From: Naematelia aurantialba
Taxonomy: Eukaryota; Basidiomycota; Tremellomycetes; Tremellales; Naemateliaceae
Reading direction: 5' to 3'
Length of the DNA stretch: 64,000 bases
Assembly (NCBI GenBank): GCA_021527695.1
Contig: JAKFAO010000003.1
Location: forward strand, 1,364,001 to 1,428,000
In this document: positions 25,997 through 37,200 of the stretch, in pieces
Numbering within the stretch: position 1 is the first letter of the stretch
Layout: every line of letters starts with the position of its first letter
Translations under genes and position numbers: made by a program
The notes under the pieces: model-generated
The model's input: only the letters and a program-made list of their open reading frames with translations
Database searches by the model: none
Told to the model about the DNA's origin: nothing

Positions 25997-27314
25997 ATGT
26001 CTTACGCCTCTGTCGCATCCCACAACAGTGCGTAGCCCGGTATACATCGACTCAACTGCGTACTGATATCGATCGTAGTTCCGTTTGGGGAGATGCCCAA
26101 ACCGGACCAGAACCTGACCGAGGGTCACTTTGCTGGCTCAACGGAAGCAAGCAACGAGGTAGACTCCAAGGTCAGCTGTTGCTCTTTAAGAGTTTTCAGC
26201 AGGAAGGAGCACGAGCACGGCCTGACAGATTATAGGTCAATGTCCTGCCCGCTGGGTCGGACGTCCAACACCCCGACATTCCTCGTCACGAGCCAGAGCA
26301 CCCTACCCTCAATCTCCACCCAGCCTCCGCTATTCCCGAACCATCCACTTCTGACTCTGCGCCCACGCCAATTCCAGCACCCCACAAGTCTGAGGTGCAC
26401 ATCCCCGAGAGCGGTGCAGAGTATGAGGCGCACCTGAAGAAGGAAGCGAAGGAGGCGGAGAAGAAGGCTGAGAAGAAGGGCAAGGAGGTAGAGAAGGAGG
26501 CTAAAGAGTTTGGCAAAAACGTCCAGAAGAAGAGCAAGGAATACGGCAAGAAGGCCAAGGTGGGTGTTGTGAGGCGCGTACAGGTTGTACATTTGAACTC
26601 ACGGGCATCAGGCTGAGCTTGAGGAAGTCGAATCCAAGCTTGGACCCTACTGGGAGAAATCCAAAGACGTCATTCTGCGACCGGGAACGCTGGGCGGACT
26701 CATGGGTGTTGGTGAGTCGAGCACCGACAGATTGTGTGCTATTGCTTAAATTCGCAGTCAACGTCGGGATCCTAGGCACGCTTGGATACTTTGCTTACAC
26801 CCGGAAAGACCAACCCTGGGACAGGCGTATCGTCGGTGGCGCTGTTGCTGGCACCCTGGCTCTGTTCGGTGCAGAGGGGTGAGCCCTTTGCTACAAACTG
26901 AGAATCGAGTAGCTGACGAGTCAGCTATGTCACCGAGTCGTATTTGCAAACTCCTGAGGGCAAGGAGGAGGCCGAGAGGGCCAAGAGGGAGGGCTCAAAG
27001 GCCTACCTCCAGGCCAAAGAAGTGATCTTGCGTCCCCAGGTCGCTGGCGGTCTCGTCGGTGCCGGTTAGTCACGTGCATCACGTGTTGAAATGACCCTAA
27101 CGTCCGCAGTTAATGTCGCTATTTTGGGGACGGTTGGATACTTTACATACAAACACTGGAACCAACCATGGGACCGCCGGGTGGTCTCTGCAGTATCTGT
27201 CGGTCTCTTGAGCTTGTCTGGTCTGGAAGGGTGAGCTCGATTGTCAGAGAGAATATGCTAACAATCAGCTGGGCCGGTAAAGTCTACGCGGACAAGGAAC
27301 TTCCAAAGCACTGA
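25997..27314 (+). CDS. OM14-like mitochondrial outer membrane protein with a duplicated membrane module
   Basis: ATG at 25997: MSYASVASHN, intron, IPFGEMPKPDQNLTEG, then a proline-rich segment and a long charged coiled coil (EAHLKKEAKEAEKKAEKKGK to KKSKEYGKKAK). Two homologous modules follow. Module 1 reads VILRPGTLGGLMGVVNVGIL, GYFAYTRKDQPWDRRIVGG, TLALFGAEG; module 2 reads VILRPQVAGGLVGAVNVAIL, GYFTYKHWNQPWDRRVVSA, LLSLSGLEG. Each has two membrane helices round a QPWDRR loop. The sequence ends KELPKH. Both modules carry introns at the same two places and phases. The resemblance to the C-terminal domain of yeast OM14 is from memory; localisation is inferred. Confidence 0.72.
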
Positions 27315-27651
27315 ATGAAGATAGAGGGGATTAATTGGTGTGTTGCGGTGTGACAGCGAGTGAGCAGAGTTTATTATTCTCTCGTATAGTCCCTCGAGGT
27401 ATCTTTTGGTCTGTGCTCTATGTATGATACATGGCTGGCAAGCGTTTGACTGTGCTCTTGCGGAAATCACGGAACCAAAAACTGGTTTGCCATCTTTTTG
27501 GACGAAGACGGCATTCGAACTCTGTGACATTTTGACGTTTGTTGTCGACTTACTCTTACGTCTGGTGCTATCGACTTGGAGGGCTCAGCCCCGGTATCAG
27601 CAGGAATCAGGCATCACGGACATCGAAGCTGCAGCTGGTCGTGGTCGCGGC
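27315..27651. other. Gap between OM14-like and GT61-like genes
   Basis: 337 bp, same-strand neighbours. An ATG at 27424 is in frame with the glycosyltransferase and would add about 76 residues including a hydrophobic stretch; I prefer the later ATG, so this is treated as 3' flank plus promoter/5' UTR. Confidence 0.45.
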
Positions 27652-29813
27652 ATGGCAACCCGGCCGACCATGTCGCTGCCACACCTGCTCGGTGGGAACT
27701 CTCCACCGCGCTCACCCCATACGCAACCTTCGCTCGTCTCGTACTTTTCCTCGTTGGCCGATGCGACGGGCACCCCATTACCCCGGCGAAGTTTCAGCCT
27801 CAGACCCACACGCCGCGATGTGGTGCTGTGTCTGTTGACACTGTCGTTTGCGTACCTCATGTTCTCTGCCCCGCCAACTGCTGAACTGGTGCATGTGCCT
27901 GCGGCGATCACGCCGGCTACAGGCGGCAAGAATTACCGAATACCAGGATGGAAGAACATCTTCCCTGCTGGAGGGCGGAATCAGCAGTGTCCAGAAGCGC
28001 AGGTGGTCGTTCGCTCGCCGACGTATGGGGAGTCTGTACAGCAGCATGGGCTGTCTCCGGCCGTCAGACGTGGGATCGAGGAGGGCGAGATGCTGGGTCC
28101 AGACGGCCAGCCGTGGGACGAGGCAGAGGAGGAGATTGCAGAGGACGACGAGCTAGAGGCTCTGTCTACTATCATGCGTGGTCATCAACCAGGTTGGACA
28201 TTGATGGACCGCGCGTACGTGTACAACGGTAGCCTTTACGTCGTCACGTGAGTGTGTCTGTACCTGTACCCATTGCAGGAGCTGGGTTGCTAGAGTGAGA
28301 GCTGACGAGACAGGGCGGAGAGATCAGATTGGCCTGAACTGAAATTCATGACCTCTACTGGTCTGCCTGCCAACGACCAGCCTGGAAATTACGAAGCAAG
28401 GACACCGAAAGGCCACGAGGTAAGGCGTAGCCGGTATCCCCAAGCTGAGACCAGATCATCTTCATTAAACCCTACGAGGCTCTGCAATTATGGGGTCCAA
28501 GAGTGTACAAAATGGACGGCACCACGTTCTTAATCAACGACGGACAGTGTAAGTCTCCGTCTTGGTGTTGCTGCTTGATGGTGTCTGACCTCACCTAGTC
28601 CTCGATCATTACTATCACTTTGCGGCAGAGTGGTTCCTGGGGATATGGCGGACGTATATGAGCTTGGATCCCGATGTGACCGCTACGGGCGAGACGTCGT
28701 TATCTCCTCCAAAGCGGTTTTGGTTCCTCCACCAGACCGTCGACGAATGGCAAGTATATTGTCGTGACGGCCAGGCTGCTGCGCTGACTCGAACAGGCGT
28801 GATAAGCCGAAATTCAACCCCGCCATGCTACTTGCCCTCTTCCCCTCGGTAGCCCATCTGTATCCGCAGGATTTTGCGGATATTGGCAACGCCACGCTCT
28901 CCTCGTCGTCGGCGCTCATGTTTGAGCGTGTCGTCCTCACAGATCGTACCGCCGCATTCCACGGCGAGTGGACTGCGCCCACAGCCCGAACAGTCGCCAA
29001 CGCGCTTCACGTCGGAAAGGCAAGCCGGTGGTGGTGGGAACCCATCCGGCGGCAGATTCTCCGATATTCCGGACTGAGCGAAGAAATCATCGACCGAAAC
29101 CTCGAAGGGCTGGGTGCCATCGACCCGACCACGTGGGGCATTCCCGCATTGGCCGGACCGGGCACTGCCAATCTCGAGCCCCTAGCACCACCAGGGACGT
29201 ATAAACCAGTCGTGACTTACATTTCCAGGCAGGGATCGAGACGGCGACTCACGGCTCAAAGCCATGACGAGCTGGTCAAAGAGCTAGAGGCGAGAGCGGC
29301 CAAGCTGGATTGGGAACTGGTGGTTGTCCAAGCAGAGAATATGACGAAAGAAGACCAATTCGCTCTGGCCGGGCGTACGACCGTAAGCGTGTTGTGCCAG
29401 CAGAGATACGCCGCTGACGCTGCTATCAGATCATGCTCGGCGTGCACGGCAACGGGCTCACGCATCTCCTTTGGATGCCAGCGACACCTCGGTCAGCAGT
29501 GATCGAGATGTTCTTCAAAGGAGGCTTTGCACGTGACTGTACGTATTGCTGTTTTATATCTCGTACCAGTCGGCTTGATTTGCATTGCGCGACATCGTCC
29601 GTCGTGGTGGCTGTGGCTGATCCTCGCGTGACAGATCAATGGACAGCCCATGCGCTTGGACTGCGGCATTTCGCCATCCAGCACGACGAGTACTACACTG
29701 CGCCGAATCTGCCAAAGGTGGACTACCCAGAAGGATTCCAAGGGGAGAGCATCACTGTGGTCGGCAAGGTGGTGGCGGATATAATCGAAGACAGGCTGGC
29801 GGGGAGGATATAG
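27652..29813 (+). CDS. GT61-family glycosyltransferase (DUF563), type II Golgi membrane protein
   Basis: Likely transfers xylose or a related sugar onto glycans in the Golgi. From ATG 27652 (MATRPTMSLPHLLGG) there is a cytosolic tail, one membrane anchor (VVLCLLTLSFAYLMFSA, residues about 60-78), then a lumenal domain. Exons joined: LMDRAYVYNGSLYVV, IFIKPYEALQLWGPRVYKMD, FLINDGQFLDHYYHFAAEWF (the family H-HFxE-type block), RFWFLHQTVDEW, then the large exon with VVTYISRQGSRRRL, and the signature IMLGVHGNGLTHLLWMP. Last exon: HALGLRHFAIQHDEYYTAPN to the stop at 29813. Which acceptor glycan it uses cannot be told; capsule-related xylosylation is a possibility in Tremellomycetes. Confidence 0.85.
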
Positions 29814-30366
29814 GGCCTGCTGTCTTTGCGCTGCTGCTGTTTTTGGGAATGCTGCTGGCAGCTCGCTGTTGTCTGCAGCAGCAGATAATCAAATTTCCGC
29901 GGTCGGCAGGGTGTCACTTTTGGGCGTGCATAGTCATAGACAGAACTGGCAAGTCGCACGGGCGTGGGGGTCCCGAGCATGGACAGTTGGACTGTTGTCG
30001 CATAGTGACCTATTTCGCGTGTCTCGCCAGGATGCAGAGCTGTTCGAGGTCCATCGCATGCACTGGTTTGAGCATGGCTGAACTGGTTGAAGCGGACGAG
30101 AGCGAGCGAGACGGGGTTTTGGCGAGAATAGCGAGTGCAGCCGAAGCATTCTTGATATCCACTGAAGATAAGCCGACGAGGCCCGGTATGTCCCCCTCGG
30201 CGTCTCTCTTCGTCTCTCTCGAGGCATTGCACGTTCGCTTTTCAGTATAGTCCAGTGTAGTCCAACTCCCTTCCAGTGTAGTCCAACTCCCTTCCAGTGT
30301 AGTCCAATTCCCTTCCAGTGTAGTCCAACTCCCCTCCCGTGTAGTGTTGGTCCAGTAGGAGACAAG
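29814..30366 (+). repeat. Intergenic gap with 21-bp tandem repeat
   Basis: 553 bp between the glycosyltransferase and the amine oxidase. At 30251-30334 a 21-bp unit TCCAGTGTAGTCCAACTCCCT occurs four times, ending 32 bp before the amine oxidase start codon, so it lies in its 5' UTR or core promoter. Nothing else recognised. Confidence 0.85.
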
Positions 30367-33300
30367 ATGACCGGCGACAGCAGCGCGGTGAATGGCGGCA
30401 GCGCGATTCAAGACCTCAAAGCCAAGGTCAAGTCACTGACAGTGGGCAACGGACATGCTTCGCCATCAGCTACATGGGCGCATCCCCTCGACCCGCTCAG
30501 TGCGAGCGAATTGAGCGAGGCCGTGGAGATTATTCGCAAGCATGCTCTGTCTGTTTACCCTACCGCTGGGGTGTGGTTCAAGGTGCGTATCTTTCTGCTT
30601 CACCAGTCGTATCCGCAAGAGCACCTATATCTGTCGATGATCAGCACCTATCCCTCTCTATATCCTGCACCTATACCTATCTATATCCAGCACCTATACC
30701 TATCTATATCCTGCACCTATACCTATCTATACCAAGCACGCTTCTTCCTATCTATATCCAGCACCTATCCCTCCTATACCAAGTACCTCTTCCTATCCGT
30801 GTCGACTGCTGACCCGCGACCAGTTTGTGACCCTGCTCGAACCGCCCAAAGTCGAGCTGGTGCCGTACCTCAATGCTAGCCGAACGTCCTCCCCCGCACC
30901 CCTGGCACGGCGAGCGTCCGCTCTGATCGCGCAGAAGCTCGACGCATCGACGCTCTACACCGAATACACCGTCAATATCACAGACAAGACGGTGCTTTCC
31001 ACACGGAGCACGGACGCGGTCGACCATGCCCCGCTGGACGCGGACGAGATGCTGGCGGCCGAAGAGGCCTTGTTGTCCGATCCCGACTTTTGCGCCGTGG
31101 TGGATAAGCTGCGACTGCCCGAAGGCTCGACGGTCTGTGCCGACCCGTGGCCGGTGAGTATGCGCTCGAGGGCTGTTGCGGCATCGTTGCGGCATCGTCT
31201 TGCGGCATCGTCGTTGGGCGATGGCATCGGTGGGGTGATGGTGCGGCGCTGATGGGACATAGTACGGGTCCGATACGACCGACGAGATGCCTCGCTTGAT
31301 TCCGTTCATGCTGTACTAGTCAGTCGCTCGTACCTTGCCACTCTTACCACCCTTAACACTCTTAACCCCCTTACCACTCCTGCCTCTTCTACCCGCCAAA
31401 TTTCTACCAAATCCTTATTCCGGCAACACACCGTCGATGACTGATCGCTGACGACTGGTCTCCCTCCCGACCCTTGTACTCCTGTGCCCTTGTATTCTTG
31501 TACCCGCCTGCCGGTGCTCTCGTGCTCTTATTCCCTTCTACTCTCGTGCGTGCAGTCGGCGGTCGTCGAATGCCGACTCCAACCAATACGCCTTCCCGCT
31601 CCCCCTCTTCCCCATCCTCGACCCGCACACGATGAAGCTGCACTCAGTACAGTACACGCCAATCTACGGCGGCGAGTCGATCGAGACCATCGAATCCCTC
31701 TGGGACAAGGGCGAGACCTTCCCCTGGGAAGCCCACCAGGCCAACGAGTATCTGCATGAACTACAAGCGCAGGAGAGTCGTCAGGATCTCAAGACTCTCG
31801 AAGTTGTCCAGAAGAACGGGCCGAGCTTCAAGATCGAAGGACAGAAGATCTTCTGGCAGAAATGGGAGCTCAGAGTCGGCTTCAACGTGAGTCTGCTTGT
31901 TCCGAGTAGGAGATGGGGTAGACGCTGAGACTGGACAGTACCGCGAGGGCCTGGTCGTTCATGATGTTCGCTACGACGGGAGAGATGTCTTCCATCGACT
32001 CTCCATCTCCGACATGTAAGTCGTGCTCATCGCTCGGACGCTTGTTTTCTGTCTGAAGACAGGCTGATACGAGCAGGACCGTTCCGTACGGCGACCCCCG
32101 AGCTCCGTGAGCACAGTCTAGTCCTTGTAGCACGCTAGGCATCTGACGCGGCCTCAGCTTCCACCGTAAACAAGCTTTCGATCTGGGTGATGTCGGTGCC
32201 GGAGTCTGCGCCAACCAGCTGGATTTGGTACGTCGACTGCACCTGCGCGTGTTAAAATAAGGCCGAATGTTGACTTGAGCTCAGGGATGTGACTGTCAGT
32301 GATGACCTACGAACTTTCCCTGGTCACATTGGACTGACGACGATCAGGTCTCGGTAGCATCCACTACTTCTCAGCCGACACCATCAACAGCAAAGGCCAA
32401 GTGAAGACGATGAAGAATGTCGTCTGCGTACACGAGCAGGATGAAGGCATTGCATGGAAGCGTAAGTATTTTGTAAGCTGACAACCTTGATTGATTCTCC
32501 CAGACACCAACTATCGAACTGGCAAGGCCTCGGTCACGCGTAGTCGAGTTTTGGTACTACAAATCGTCCTTACCGTCGCCAACTACGAGGTGAGAACGAG
32601 CGCGAGAAGGCTTCATCTACTGCATCTACTTCTTCTATTTGTTCACAGCTCACTCCACCTTCGCAGTATGTCTTTGCGTGGAAATTCGACCAGGCCGCAG
32701 CCGTGCACCTCGAAGCACGGGCTACGGGTATCCTATCGACTCACGCTATCATGCCAGGCGAGACAAGCCCTTACGGTACCGTTGTCAATCCAGGCGTCCT
32801 CGCGCCGTTCCATCAACACCTGTTTTCTATCCGTATTGACCCGGCCATTGGCCGGCTTGGAGAGGGTAACACCGTCATGCAAGAGGACAGCGTGCCGATG
32901 GAGTATGATCCGCTTGATCCGCCGAAGAACAACCCGTACGGAGTGGGATACACCGTGAAGAAGGAGGCTATTGAACAGAGCGGCTATGCCGACGCCGCCC
33001 CAGAGAAGAACAGGATCTTCAAAGTTAGTCTGACCGTTCCCTGAGTCCCCTGAGGCATGCTTTACTGCTTGAGGACATGACAGTGACATGCTGGGGGGGG
33101 TAAGGGAAAGTTTAGGTAGCTGATAGTGGAAACAGGTGATCAACCCTACGCAGATCAATCCGATTTCAGGCAGGCCGATCGGATACAAGCTCGTTCCCGT
33201 GCCATCCCAATTGATGATCTCGCACCCCAAGAGTGTAGGGTATGCTCGTGCGGAATTGTGCGTCGTCTTTCCTCATCACTAAGGCTTTTGCTGATTGTTG

Positions 33301-33930
33301 ACCAAGCGCCAACCATCATATTGTGAGTAGAAACGCGGCGGCTGCGTTCGGGGACCCTTGTGCTGTGGCAAGAATAATTGTACTAACCCCGAGCAGTGGG
33401 TCACCAGACACAAAGACGACGAGCTGTATGCTGGCGGCAATTACACGAACCAAAGCACCGGGAGCGCCAATGGTATCAAAAGCTGGGCTGCGCGGAACGA
33501 TACCGTCAAGGACTCGGAGTGAGTCCCGTAGTCCCATTGCCCATCAAAGACGATGTTGGTCAGATGCTGAGTGTGCAGCTTGGTGCTGTGGCATACGTTC
33601 GGTCTCACACACAATGTCCGTGTCTGCACATTCGCGCTGGTACCAATCCCGCTAATGTGCCGTAGCCTAGAGTGGAAGATTTCCCAGTGGTTGGTTGACT
33701 CTTTTCCGCACACTGGCACATACTGACACATGCAGATGCCGTGCGAGATCCATACCATGTCGCTTAAGCCGGTCGACTTTTTCACGACGTCCCCGGCAAT
33801 GGATATCCCAGCCAGCACGCAGGCGTTTAACAACAGCGTCCTAGTCAGTGCACAGCACATGCAGGGCAGCGCCGACGTCGAGGAGCACGCCAAGGTCAAC
33901 GAAGGCGCCAACGGGGGGTCGTGTTGCTGA
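30367..33930 (+). CDS. Copper-containing primary amine oxidase
   Basis: Oxidises primary amines to aldehydes with release of H2O2 and ammonia; fungal members let the cell use amines as nitrogen source, often in peroxisomes. ATG 30367 opens MTGDSSAVNGG; DPLSASELSEAVEIIRKHA is the small N-terminal domain. Exon joins give NADSNQYAFPLPLFPILDPH, LHSVQYTPIYGGESIETI, then the catalytic region: DGRDVFHRLSISDM, base Asp in QAFDLGDVGAG, and the cofactor Tyr in LTVANYE-YVFAWKFDQ (Asn-Tyr-Glu, the site of topaquinone). Copper ligands are HQHLFSIRID and the later His in FGLTHNVR. All residues expected for activity are present. It has about eleven exons. The terminus CEIHTMSLKPVDFF to GGSCC lacks a classical SKL signal. 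Confidence 0.95.
30622..30783 (+). repeat. 23-bp tandem repeat inside amine oxidase intron 1
   Basis: Seven units, mostly exactly 23 bp (starts 30622, 30645, 30668, 30691, 30714, 30737, 30762), consensus CACCTATACCTATCTATATC plus CAG/CTG. They fill intron 30583-30823. Several units end in CAG and so resemble a polypyrimidine tract plus acceptor. Confidence 0.92.
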
Positions 33931-34231
33931 GTCCGGTCATGTGGGAATGGTTGCGTCTCTTCTCGCTTCTTTATGCGCCGATATCTTGCTACGACATGGG
34001 ATCTGCTACTCTCTGATATGTATGTCTGCTGTATGATGTGCTCCGACATGTCTGCCGTGTTTTGTAAAAGACCCAAAACATGCCCGTCGAGACCCGCCAA
34101 AACACGGTTGGAGACCCCGCCACTGCGCCACTGGTGCACTCGTCATTCTCGGTCCAACTTCTGGCACCGACCTCGTCGTCTGCACCCCACCTCTTTCGTT
34201 TGCCCATGCCACCTTTATAGAGCGTTGAAGC
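33931..34231. other. Gap between amine oxidase and VPS9 gene
   Basis: 301 bp, same-strand neighbours. A direct repeat around GACATG...TGATATGTATG and CCCAAAACATG/CCAAAACACGG is weak. It holds the amine oxidase 3' end and the VPS9-gene promoter. Confidence 0.4.
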
Positions 34232-37200
34232 ATGTCAGAGGCACCTGCGAAACATGGACTGTTCTCATCACTCTCTCTAGGCCGATCGTCACGCGCGCCG
34301 AAACCGCCAGCGGCCGAGACGACCTTGGCGCACCCCCTTCTGGGCGCCTCGTCGTCGTCTGTCAACCTTGCTGCTGGCGCTGGCGTCGGCTTCGGCGTTG
34401 GCTCTGGTGCCGGTGCCGGTGCGGGCGTCGACCCGTCCGATTCGAGCTCTACGCTTGTCCAGCACAGCCGCCACAGCTCGTTTACCCAGCGCTCGGCATC
34501 AGGGACTGTCAACGACGCACTGGGCGTCGCGAGTGGCGCTGGGAACGGAAATGGCAGCTTGCCGTACAAACCTCGGCAGAAACATGGCGGTGGGATCGGG
34601 TCGGGCGGGAGTGCAGCGTCCATTTTCGCCTCGGCGCCCAACTCGAGCCCGACGATCGCGGCGACCGTCGCTGCCGCGGCGCCTATCATCACGTCGCCCG
34701 TCACGCCTGGCGCAGTGACGACGACGTCCACGTCCACCTCGGCGACGTTTGCGCTGCCGCCCTCGGCCATGGCGCTGGACGGCTCCAACGCGGTCGCCGA
34801 GGCGAGCTCGTCGTCCAGCCTGCCGCCGGGGGCGTCGGCGACGAGCCAGCTCCAGCGGCAGAGCCTCAAGGCCGCCGTTCAGGGGATCGGGCTCGGTAAC
34901 GGCAGTATGGGTATGGCCATGATCGACGCGATATTGGACAAGGGCATGATCGGGAGATCAAAAGGCACAGACGGAGACTGGGGAGAGTTGCTCAAGGTCC
35001 TCTCAAGCGGCAAGGTATGTAACAGCTCCATCCCAAGCTCCATCCCAAGCTCCATGCCTGCTCCATTCCATGCCTGCTCTATCCCCAGCGCTCCATCCCG
35101 TAGCCTTCTTAACTCGCCCAGAGATGTGTCTGCGAGACTCTGGGGTTACGCATAGCTGACGCGACTCGTCCAGGCCGTCCTACTACTCCCTACAACACCG
35201 TCTTCTTCCCTTCCAATGGCGCCGCAGACCTTACGAGACCACCTGGCGTTCATCTCCTCGCCCATGAACGTCCCCGTCCCAGCATTGAGTGACGAGACAT
35301 CTAGCTCAGAGAAACCCTCCGAGATCAACGTCTCGGTCGTGGTCACACTGTCCGGCTTGATTGGTGCCCTCTTCGGGTCAGTACTACTCTCCCTTAGCAT
35401 CTCGGCTTACAGCTGTTCACAGTTCAAACATCATCTTTGAGTCTTCTCTCCCGCCCGATTCCCCTCTCCTCGCGGCCGTGCGAGACCCCTCGACCAGACA
35501 CGCCGCTCTCGCATCCCTCAAGCCTACCCATCTTCCTACTTTCGCAGCATCTCTCACCTTTCCAGCCTATTCTCTTTCCCCTGATAGTACTACACTTTCC
35601 TTTCCGCCCATCGGTAAAGCCCATCCAACTTCCACCGACGTCAAGGAGAAAGAGCATGCCAAACCGCCGGCCAAGCTGGGCCGCATCAATCCCTTCGCAT
35701 CCTTCTTTGGCTCATCGCCCCATCCTTCGGCTCCTTCGTCCACCTCGTCCCCCGTAGGCACGTCCCCTGCAAAACAGTTGGACGGGCTGTCGACGCCTGA
35801 GAAATCAATCTCACCCAGACACTCACCCCCGCCTTCTCCGACGCCTGGCTCGTCCAGTCCGAATATCTCCATCACACGCAGTGAACCGGACAATACGTCT
35901 CTCTTGTCCATTACTGCCGCCACGCAGTCTGTCGAGGGGTACCAAGTCTCAGCTTACACGATATCCAAGCCCGTCCGCTTTGCCGAGGTGCACAAGGCAA
36001 TGACCAAGTCCGTTCGAGTGTTCATACGAGATCAGCTCAGTCGGCTTCCGGATAAGGTCATCGATCGTGTCATCAAGATCGTCCTGTCAGGTGTATGCCC
36101 CGTTTCAGGCTCAGGAGAGAACAAGGAGCTACTCAAGTCTCATCATGCGACTGACGGCGATACCGTGATCACGCTGGATTTCTCCGATCCCACTGCCACT
36201 GGGGAGAGGCTACAGGACGTCGTCGAGGCCATATATGACGACCTCGTCGTTCATTTCCGGGCAGACTCGAGTAACCTTTTCGGCGAGCCAGGTGCTCTGA
36301 GACGAAGGGCCAGTGGAAGTATACCATGGAGCAGAGCCGACGGAGAGGGCGAAGGCGAAGAGCAAAGAAAGGAGAGGACGGAGAAGAAGCGTAGAGAGCG
36401 GGATGAGCAAGCCGAGAGGGACGCGACAGATGCGACAGAGAGGGTAGAGGCTGTCATCTGTCGGCTGCTCTACAATCGGTATGTTGAATCGAGCTCTGTG
36501 ACGGTTGCTCACCAACTGCAGACTGTTTTCGCCTTTGGAGGCGGATGATTCGAAACATGACGAGGCGCTGGCGTCTAGAATAGCAGCGTTGAATATGCTC
36601 GACTTGTCTCTGGACCATTTAGGCATTGATACGCAGCCTCCTGGCGAAGGCGACGAACCGGATACGACCATTGCAGACGGCTTAGCTGAGATCGTCACCA
36701 AGATCGGGCTTGGTGAGTCGACCCTTCCCTCCCCAAAGGAAGGGGCTCATACCATGCAGAGCTACAGAAGCTGTCGAAGCCTTCATGCTTGACGCCTAAA
36801 GAAAAGGCAGACGTCCTCATCGCAGCGCACAAGCTTGTCGTAGGTGAGTACTGTTCGTTCCGCACTTTCATCCGTGTAGGCTTACGGAGAAAGACGGGCT
36901 GAGCCATCTACCTCCGGTCGAACTCCGACCTGAGAACGAGCCGTACCAGGCGCCGCCTCGTCAGTTGCCAGGGTCTTCTCCTCTTCCCTCCGAGTCTGCT
37001 CTGATGCCCTCGACGGACCACGCTACAGACGAACCTTCAAAGCCAGACTCAAGCCCAACTCAGTCCTCTGAAACTGGCGCCTCGGCCGCGGCGCCTGACG
37101 AATCCGAAGATCTGCAGCTTGCCACACCTCATGCGGTGCAAGCGACCTTGCCGCCTGTACCCGAGATGCCTGTCGATGGGTCGCCCAGTGCTTCTGATAT

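Noticed and set aside
27406..27651. N-terminal extension of the GT61-like protein
   Set aside because: The open frame begins at TTG; an ATG at 27424 is possible but would sit about 110 bp after the upstream gene and adds a second hydrophobic segment not usual for a type II enzyme. Kept only as an alternative.
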